Below are positions 59,332-64,000 of a stretch of 64,000 bases of DNA, piece after piece. The stretch is from Tateyamaria omphalii. Lineage in GTDB: Bacteria; Pseudomonadota; Alphaproteobacteria; Rhodobacterales; Rhodobacteraceae. The notes under the pieces were generated by a model. The model searched no databases and had not been told where the DNA came from. It saw only the letters and a program-made list of their open reading frames with translations. The stretch covers positions 1 through 64,000 of the forward strand of contig NZ_JAHVHT010000009.1 in assembly GCF_019802125.1 (NCBI RefSeq), in the 5' to 3' direction. Each line of letters starts with the position of its first letter. Position 1 is the stretch's first letter. The position numbers and the translations under genes are program-made.

Positions 59332-59790
59332 ATGAAACTCAGCACCAAGGGACGCTATGCACTGGTCGCCCTCGTGGACCTCGCCTTTCACCAGGATGCC
59401 CGCCCCGTCTCCATGGCCGAGATCAGCCAACGGCAAAACATCTCGCTCCCTTACCTCGAACAGCTCTTTGCCAAACTGCGGCGGCACGGACTGGTGCTGT
59501 CGATCCGCGGGCCCAGCGGCGGCTATCGGCTGGCACGCGCCCCGCAAGACATCCGCATTGACGAGGTGCTGAGCGCCGTCGACGAATCCGTCGATGCCAT
59601 GCGCACAGGCGCCGGGGCCAAGGGCGGATCGTCAGGAACGCAGGCGCAGTCGCTGTCCAACCGTTTGTGGGAGGGGCTAAGCGCGCATGTCTACGTTTTC
59701 CTGCACAAGACGACGCTGGCGGATGTGATCGGCAACACGCTCGTCCCCTGCCCCGCCATCCCCGCATTGTTCGAAGTCGAAGACGCCTGA
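59332..59790 (+). CDS. IscR-like Rrf2 regulator without the three cluster cysteines
   Basis: This 152-aa Rrf2-family regulator follows IscR closely: STKGRYALVALVDLA (wing and first helix), ISLPYLEQLFAKLRRHGLV and SIRGPSGGYRLA (recognition), then VDESVDAM. In E. coli IscR three cysteines follow; here the segment reads MRTGAGAKGGSSGTQAQSL with none. Only one cysteine exists, near the C-terminus (VPCPAI). Rhodobacterales IscR is reported to have non-canonical cluster ligation, so this may be such a protein or an apo-type paralogue. It lies behind hmuV and could control the boxes described here. Confidence 0.88.
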   Translation: MKLSTKGRYALVALVDLAFHQDARPVSMAEISQRQNISLPYLEQLFAKLRRHGLVLSIRGPSGGYRLARAPQDIRIDEVLSAVDESVDAMRTGAGAKGGSSGTQAQSLSNRLWEGLSAHVYVFLHKTTLADVIGNTLVPCPAIPALFEVEDA

Positions 59791-60043
59791 TCACGCATCA
59801 CGCATCACGCCGCCGCGCTGGCGACCGCGGCGGACGATGGGCATAAGCGTCCATCGGATGCGTCATCACGCGCAGCGCTTCGGGCCGCACGCCAGCGCAC
59901 GCCCTCCGAAGCCAAAGGCGCAACCATCTGTACGTCACCGGATGAAGATACAAACCAGCACTCCTTGACACGGGTCGTCTAAGGACACTCTGCCGGGCAA
60001 ACAGCGGTTGCTGAGGCTGGGTGACAGAAACATGACAGAAAAA

Positions 60044-60070
60044 GTCGGGATTCTGCAATCGATTCCCGAC
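60044..60070. promoter_or_regulatory. Inverted repeat upstream of the ferric-iron binding protein gene
   Basis: GTCGGGA (60044-60050) and TCCCGAC (60064-60070) are perfect arms around 13 bases. It could be a hairpin in an upstream transcript or an operator. The TCGGG core recalls the iron box. Confidence 0.35.
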
Positions 60071-60115
60071 AATTTCGCTCAGAAAGGCTTGCCTTAGCGG
60101 CAGAAGCCTGTAATT

Positions 60116-60134
60116 GACTATTTCTGTAGGATTT
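60116..60134 (+). promoter_or_regulatory. Weak copy of the iron box before the iron-binding protein gene
   Basis: GACTATTTCTGTAGGATTT matches the hmuS box (TACTATTTTTATCGGAAAT) at 13 of 19 positions and lies 28 bases before the start. A TTGACT -35-like element overlaps it. Confidence 0.35.
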
Positions 60135-60161
60135 AGATCAATGGAAACAGGGAGTATTTCC

Positions 60162-61181
60162 ATGACCACCAGAACGTGTTTCGTCACCCTCGCCGTCGCA
60201 GCGATCACCGCCACCACAGCCGTGGCCGAGGGCGAACTGAACCTCTACTCGTCGCGCCACTACGACACCGACGAGCGGCTTTATTCCGACTTCACCGACG
60301 CCACCGGCATCACCATCAACCGGATCGAAGGCAACGCCGACGAACTCATCCAAAGGATGACGGCCGAGGGCGCCAACTCCCCCGCCGACATCCTGTTGAC
60401 GGTCGACACCTCGCGCCTCGAACGGGCCAAGGAAGCAGGCGTTCTGCAATCCATCGAAAGCGACGTGCTCGAAGCCCGCATTCCCGCCGCCCTGCAAGAC
60501 GGCGACAACCAGTGGTTCGGCTTCAGCCAACGCGCCCGGATCATCTTCTACGACAAGACCGACGTAGAAAACCCGCCCACCAGCTACGTGGACCTCGCCG
60601 ACCCCGCATACGAAGGCATGGTCTGCCACCGCTCCTCGTCCAACGTCTATTCCCAGACCCTGCTGTCGGCGATCATCGAAAACCACGGTGAAGACACGGC
60701 CAAGGAATGGGCCCAGGGCCTCGTGAACAACTTTGCCCGCGCGCCCCAGGGCGGTGACACCGACCAGCTGCGTGGTCTCGTGTCGGGTGAATGCGACATC
60801 TCGATCTCGAACACCTACTACTTCGCCCGCGCCATCCGCAAAGAGGTCGACGGCCTGCCCGCCGACGCACGCGAGAACATCGGCTGGATCTTCCCCGCCC
60901 AGAACGCCGAAGGCGCGCACATGAACCTGTCGGGCGGCGGCGTTGCTGCCAACGCACCGAACCGCGACAACGCGATCCTGTTCATGGAGTACCTGGCCAG
61001 CGATCAGGCGCAGGAATACTTCTCTGCCGGCAACGATGAGTACCCCGCTGTGCCAGGTGTGGGCCTCAGCCCCTCTGTCGCCGCTCTGGGTCTCTTCCGC
61101 CCCGACGCTGTGGACCTCACCGAAGTGGCCAAGAACGTGCCCGCGGCCCAGAAAATCTTTAACGAGGTCGGCTGGGAGTAA
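60162..61181 (+). CDS. Ferric-iron ABC transporter substrate-binding protein (FutA/FbpA type)
   Basis: This 339-aa periplasmic iron-binding protein has a signal peptide (1-22, ending VAEG-type site). ELNLYSSRHYDTDERLYSDF is the conserved N-terminus of ferric-binding proteins; the tyrosine pair in ISNTYYFARAI corresponds to the iron-ligating tyrosines. ATG 60162 has AGGGAG upstream; ATGs at 60141 and 60114 are less likely. No permease or ATPase gene is next to it, so its partners must lie elsewhere. It ends at a strong terminator. Confidence 0.92.
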   Translation: MTTRTCFVTLAVAAITATTAVAEGELNLYSSRHYDTDERLYSDFTDATGITINRIEGNADELIQRMTAEGANSPADILLTVDTSRLERAKEAGVLQSIESDVLEARIPAALQDGDNQWFGFSQRARIIFYDKTDVENPPTSYVDLADPAYEGMVCHRSSSNVYSQTLLSAIIENHGEDTAKEWAQGLVNNFARAPQGGDTDQLRGLVSGECDISISNTYYFARAIRKEVDGLPADARENIGWIFPAQNAEGAHMNLSGGGVAANAPNRDNAILFMEYLASDQAQEYFSAGNDEYPAVPGVGLSPSVAALGLFRPDAVDLTEVAKNVPAAQKIFNEVGWE

Positions 61182-61204
61182 GCAAACCTCTGCCCAAAAT
61201 CTGG

Positions 61205-61234
61205 AAGGCGCGGCATCCCACCGCGCCTTTTTCT
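61205..61234 (+). terminator. Intrinsic terminator after the iron-binding protein gene
   Basis: A 9-bp stem (61205-61213, AAGGCGCGG, with 61221-61229) closes a 7-base loop and runs into TTTTTCTTTTCTT. This is one of the clearest terminators in the window. Confidence 0.92.
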
Positions 61235-61239
61235 TTTCT

Positions 61240-61258
61240 TACTGTATTAGTCAGGATT
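61240..61258 (+). promoter_or_regulatory. Weak copy of the iron box before the hemP operon
   Basis: TACTGTATTAGTCAGGATT shares the TACT start and T-rich to TC-GG end of the hmuR and hmuS boxes (10 of 16 positions). It lies 98 bases before the microprotein start. Confidence 0.35.
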
Positions 61259-61355
61259 GACGATCCCGACAAAAACAATCAACATATCTGCAATGAGTCT
61301 CAGCCACCCCTGAACGGGCAGCCCGGACGCCGGTGACACCAACTGGAGGTGAGAC

Positions 61356-61508
61356 ATGGTGAGACGAGACAAGGACCAACGCCCGCGCACCCGCGCCTGC
61401 TGCGACAAACCCTGCTGTCAGGAACTGCTGCAGGGGGCCGTCGACGGGCACTACTCGAACGATCACTGCCTGGAACGTATGCTCGATCATCTGGAGCGGG
61501 CGGCATGA
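61356..61508 (+). CDS. Cysteine-rich microprotein (50 aa) upstream of hemP
   Basis: A 51-codon frame starts at ATG 61356 with GGAGGTG six bases upstream and ends in an ATGA overlap with hemP. The product contains five cysteines, four of them in RACCDKPCC and one in NDHCLERML, and is basic at its N-terminus. The CC-N3-CC cluster followed by a HxxC pattern could bind metal or an Fe-S cluster. It may recall bacterioferritin-associated ferredoxins, but it lacks the full spacing. I know no named family for it. Translation coupling with hemP strongly supports it as real. Confidence 0.75.
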   Translation: MVRRDKDQRPRTRACCDKPCCQELLQGAVDGHYSNDHCLERMLDHLERAA

Positions 61509-61678
61509 ACGCGATGACACAAGTCCCGAACACAACCGCTGCACCGGATCCGCAGCAAATGGATACCTACGATGCGCGTGATCTGATCAAGGACGGGGTG
61601 CAAGCCTCCATCGTCCTCGACGGCCAAGTCTACTACCTGCGCATCACCCGCGCGGGCAAACTGATCCTGACGAAATGA
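61505..61678 (+). CDS. hemP: HemP-family haem uptake protein
   Basis: This 57-aa cytoplasmic protein ends in the family signature VYYLRITRAGKLILTK, with the middle DARDLIKDGVQASIVLDGQ. HemP-type proteins are linked with haem uptake, and in some bacteria HemP activates expression of the receptor. Here it is translationally coupled to a cysteine-rich microprotein upstream (ATGA at 61505-61508) and an unknown protein downstream (ATGA at 61675-61678). Confidence 0.9.
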   Translation: MNAMTQVPNTTAAPDPQQMDTYDARDLIKDGVQASIVLDGQVYYLRITRAGKLILTK

Positions 61679-62157
61679 CAGCGCCTCACCACGCCCGCGG
61701 CGGGGCCACCGTTGCCGTGCTCAACCGGATGGAGGCATGGGAGGCGAACCTCGTCCTGAACCTGCGCCTCTGGTGCGAAGGGCCAACCGGCCAGCACCAC
61801 GCGCGCGAGGATTACCTCAACGCCCTCCCCGCCGCCGAAGCCGAACGCGCCTGGGCCACATTCCAACGTCTGACGCGCAAGATCCTGTGCACCGCCCCGC
61901 GCCCCCTGATCCGGCACGCGGTCGGCTGCAATTGCGTGGGCTCGGATGAATGCGTCTTTGTCCACCTGGTGCGCACAGCGTCCGACGGGCACCTGAATGA
62001 CGCCGCCCTGATCGCCACCCTGCTCACCGGTCCCGCCCATGCCGAACATATCGCACTGATGGCGGGTGAGGTCGGCAGCACCATGCGCAGCATTCACAAC
62101 AAAAAGACAGAACCGCTTTCACCCGCAGCCGCGCCGAACGTGGTGCGTCTGCACTAA
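61675..62157 (+). CDS. Uncharacterised protein coupled to hemP
   Basis: This 160-aa protein has no signal peptide or clear membrane helix. It is mostly helical, with WEANLVLNLRLWCEG and the cysteine-bearing stretch RHAVGCNCVGSDECVFVHLV in the middle; the C-N-C and later C could bind iron or haem. No known family is recognised. ATGA overlap with hemP and the iron-gene surroundings suggest a role in haem or iron handling. It ends 37 bases before the imelysin-family gene. Confidence 0.8.
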   Translation: MTAPHHARGGATVAVLNRMEAWEANLVLNLRLWCEGPTGQHHAREDYLNALPAAEAERAWATFQRLTRKILCTAPRPLIRHAVGCNCVGSDECVFVHLVRTASDGHLNDAALIATLLTGPAHAEHIALMAGEVGSTMRSIHNKKTEPLSPAAAPNVVRLH

Positions 62158-62194
62158 CCAAAGTCAGAACAAAAACCCAAAGGGGACGTTACCT

Positions 62195-63454
62195 ATGAAA
62201 CTGACACGGACAACGGCACTCGGGACAGTGCTGCTGGCAGCCACCCCCGTACTCGCGGACAAGGCAGCCGTTCTGGACAACTACGCCGACATCGCGCTGG
62301 CCAAATACACCGACAGCCTGACCACGGCGCAGGCCCTGCTCGATGCGGTGAACACGCTCACCGAAACGCCCTCCGCCGAGGCGCTCGAAGCGGCCAAGGC
62401 GGCCTGGATCATCTCCCGCGTCCCCTACCAACAATCCGAGGTCTACCGCTTCGGCAACGCCATCGTCGACGACTGGGAGGGCAAGGTAAACGCCTGGCCG
62501 CTGGACGAGGGGCTGATCGACTACGTGGATCCCTCCTATGGCGGCGCCACGGATGAAAACGAATATGCCGTGCTGAACGTGATCGCGAATCCATCCTTCA
62601 CGCTCTCGGGCAACACCATCGACGCCTCGACCATCACGCCCGACCTGCTCGAAGGGGCGCTGCACGAGGCCGACGGCGTGGAATCCAACGTCGCCACCGG
62701 CTACCACGCCATCGAATTTCTGCTCTGGGGCCAGGATCTGAACGGCCACGGCGCGGGGGCAGGCGCACGGCCCTGGACGGACTACGCCCAGGACGACGCC
62801 TGCACCGGCGGGAACTGCGACCGCCGTGCCCAATATCTGACAGCAGCAACGGAGCTGCTGGTGTCCGATCTGGAATGGATGGTGGCACAATGGCAGGACG
62901 GCGGGGACGCCCGCGCCCAACTTACCGCAGACGAAAACGCAGGGATCAGCGCGATCCTCACCGGCATGGGATCCCTGTCCTACGGCGAACAGGCGGGCGA
63001 ACGGATGCGGCTTGGAGTGCTGCTGAACGACCCCGAAGAAGAGCACGACTGCTTCTCCGACAACACGCACAACAGCCACTTCTACGACGCCCTCGGCATC
63101 CGCAACGTCTACCTCGGCAGCTACACGCGGATCGACGGCACCATCGTGTCGGGCGACAGCCTGTCGTCGCTGGTGGCCGCCGCAGATGCAGGCGTGGACA
63201 CGGAACTGAAAGCCAAGCTCGACACCACGATGCTGGAAATGTCCGAAATGAAAACCGCAGCGGAGGCCGGGTTCGCCTATGACATGATGCTCGAACGCGG
63301 CAACGATGCGGGCGAGGCGCTGATCATGGGCGCGGTCGACGCGCTGGTGGACCAGACACGCTCCATCGAACGGGCGGTTGCTGTGCTCGGCGTCGACGCC
63401 ATCGAATTCGAAGGGTCCGACAGCCTCGACAACCCCGATGCGGTCTTCCAGTAA
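62195..63454 (+). CDS. Imelysin-family (M75) periplasmic iron-related protein
   Basis: This 419-aa protein of the imelysin/EfeO-M75 group has a signal peptide (about 1-21, ending VLA). The GxHxxE motif is present in NVATGYHAIEFLLWGQDLNG. These proteins are iron-regulated and thought to bind iron or haem at the cell surface, and they do not have proven peptidase activity. The start ATG comes after AAGGGG. The N-terminal frame extends upstream through the previous gene but is not protein-like there. It is last in this iron cluster before two short genes. Confidence 0.9.
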   Translation: MKLTRTTALGTVLLAATPVLADKAAVLDNYADIALAKYTDSLTTAQALLDAVNTLTETPSAEALEAAKAAWIISRVPYQQSEVYRFGNAIVDDWEGKVNAWPLDEGLIDYVDPSYGGATDENEYAVLNVIANPSFTLSGNTIDASTITPDLLEGALHEADGVESNVATGYHAIEFLLWGQDLNGHGAGAGARPWTDYAQDDACTGGNCDRRAQYLTAATELLVSDLEWMVAQWQDGGDARAQLTADENAGISAILTGMGSLSYGEQAGERMRLGVLLNDPEEEHDCFSDNTHNSHFYDALGIRNVYLGSYTRIDGTIVSGDSLSSLVAAADAGVDTELKAKLDTTMLEMSEMKTAAEAGFAYDMMLERGNDAGEALIMGAVDALVDQTRSIERAVAVLGVDAIEFEGSDSLDNPDAVFQ

Positions 63455-63615
63455 CCGTTTCCCCGTGCGCGGCAGGTCCGTTCCCAAAGACGCGCCGCGC
63501 ACCCGCCGCCTCCCCGGGCGGCGTCTGCGCGCACCGGCGGCCAGCCACGATCCGGTGCGCGCATTGCAATTCCTGACCAAAAGACCCAGCTATATCCAAA
63601 CCAGCGAGGTTTCAC

Positions 63616-63873
63616 ATGGCCAAGACCCCAAGCCCCTGCATCGACGTCTGCAAGTTCAAGCGCGAAGGCCACTGTATCGGCTGCTCGATGACCAAGGTGC
63701 AGAAGTCGATGTTCAAGGACCTGAAGAAAGACAAGCACCGCGAGGCGTTTGTCCAGATGCTGATCGGTCAACAGTCACGGCTTGGCAAATACCGCCACTG
63801 GGCGCCGCAATACCTGCGCAAATGCCTGAAGAAGAAAGTGAAACCCATCGCCGAAGTGCGCGACGCGGCCTGA
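63616..63873 (+). CDS. DUF1289 domain protein
   Basis: This 85-aa protein begins with the DUF1289 cysteine motif SPCIDVCKFKREGHCIGCSMTK (CxxxC-N8-CxxC), a likely metal-binding knot, followed by a basic helix-rich tail. It is widespread in proteobacteria and its function is unknown. It stands nine bases before the next gene. Confidence 0.88.
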   Translation: MAKTPSPCIDVCKFKREGHCIGCSMTKVQKSMFKDLKKDKHREAFVQMLIGQQSRLGKYRHWAPQYLRKCLKKKVKPIAEVRDAA

Positions 63874-63882
63874 GGAGTTGAT

Positions 63883-64000
63883 ATGCGCCTCCCCCTGATC
63901 GCCCTCTGCGCCCTTGCGGCCACCCCGGCCCTCGCGGACTACAGCCTCGAACTGACCGAGATCGGCAAGCGTGACTACTACTGTACGATCACGGTTGCGC
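63883..64000 (+). CDS. Exported protein, 3' end outside the window
   Basis: A frame opens at ATG 63883 with GGAG upstream and encodes a signal peptide (MRLPLIALCALAATPALA) and the start of a mature protein, DYSLELTEIGKRDYYCTITV. The rest lies beyond the window, so no family can be given. It is probably translated together with the DUF1289 gene nine bases upstream. Confidence 0.75.
   Translation, partial: MRLPLIALCALAATPALADYSLELTEIGKRDYYCTITVA

Larger units (their letters stand above)
59791..60161. other. Intergenic region between the Rrf2 gene and the iron-binding protein gene
   Basis: This 371-base region contains the inverted repeat at 60044-60070 and the box at 60116-60134. A short ATCACGC triplication near 59791-59810 is too small to mean much. 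I see no gene in it. Confidence 0.5.

Noticed and set aside
59791-59812. Triplet of ATCACGC-like direct repeats after the Rrf2 gene
   Set aside because: Too short and imperfect; no CRISPR-like spacing or wider repeat structure.
1-64000. Search for tRNA, rRNA, CRISPR arrays, transposase genes and insertion-sequence ends
   Set aside because: None were seen; the lysin fusion is the only gene with a phage flavour and has no attachment-site repeats around it that I could find.

Overview
The window looks like part of a low-copy repABC plasmid or chromid of a marine alphaproteobacterium of the Rhodobacteraceae (Roseobacter group). The evidence is a RepA-RepB-RepC replication module at the left edge, strongly GC-biased coding, a TAXI-type TRAP transporter, many sugar ABC transporters with LacI regulators, and iron genes of a Rhodobacterales type. 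No rRNA, tRNA, insertion sequence or CRISPR array was seen. Gene density is high and many neighbours overlap by ATGA.

Layout. 1-3.1 kb: repA (5' end missing), repB, a candidate antisense RNA, repC and two parS-like palindromes. 3.2-5.3 kb: a TonB-dependent haem receptor. 5.4-12.0 kb (minus): a universal stress protein followed by a complete seven-subunit Mrp antiporter, divergent from an OxyR-like regulator that lacks the peroxidatic cysteine. 13.0-18.0 kb: a TRAP transporter of the TAXI type and an ABC-F ATPase. 18.3-21.9 kb: aconitase B and a YceI protein. 22.2-29.8 kb: a tightly packed seven-gene operon that joins lipid head-group type enzymes, a flippase-like protein, an NMT1-type ABC importer with a fused permease, and a glycosyltransferase. 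I know no described system matching this combination, and it is the best candidate here for an uncharacterised pathway.

29.9-55.4 kb is a sugar and sugar-acid region. It holds gnd with a divergent GlcG-like gene, a CUT1 ABC operon with a gluconolactonase-like protein and a cytochrome b561-like protein, two consecutive CUT2 ABC systems, three LacI regulators, and an idonate/gluconate set (idnD, idnO-like, gluconokinase, two further dehydrogenases). Clear LacI-type operators lie in front of these units. One near-identical operator links gnd with the idonate/gluconate genes about 23 kb away, so L-idonate to 5-ketogluconate to gluconate to 6-phosphogluconate to ribulose 5-phosphate may be one regulon. 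Between these units sits an isolated gene that fuses a D,L-peptidase, a muramidase and a holin-like membrane tail.

55.5-64 kb is an iron and haem region: hmuSTUV, an IscR-like regulator without the cluster cysteines, a ferric-iron binding protein, a cysteine-rich microprotein-hemP-unknown operon, an imelysin-family protein and a DUF1289 protein. A shared promoter motif upstream of the distant TonB receptor and of hmuS (weaker versions before the other iron genes) suggests common iron control.

Limits: all family names come from reading motifs in the translations. No database search was run. Positions of starts, operators and hairpins are from visual inspection.
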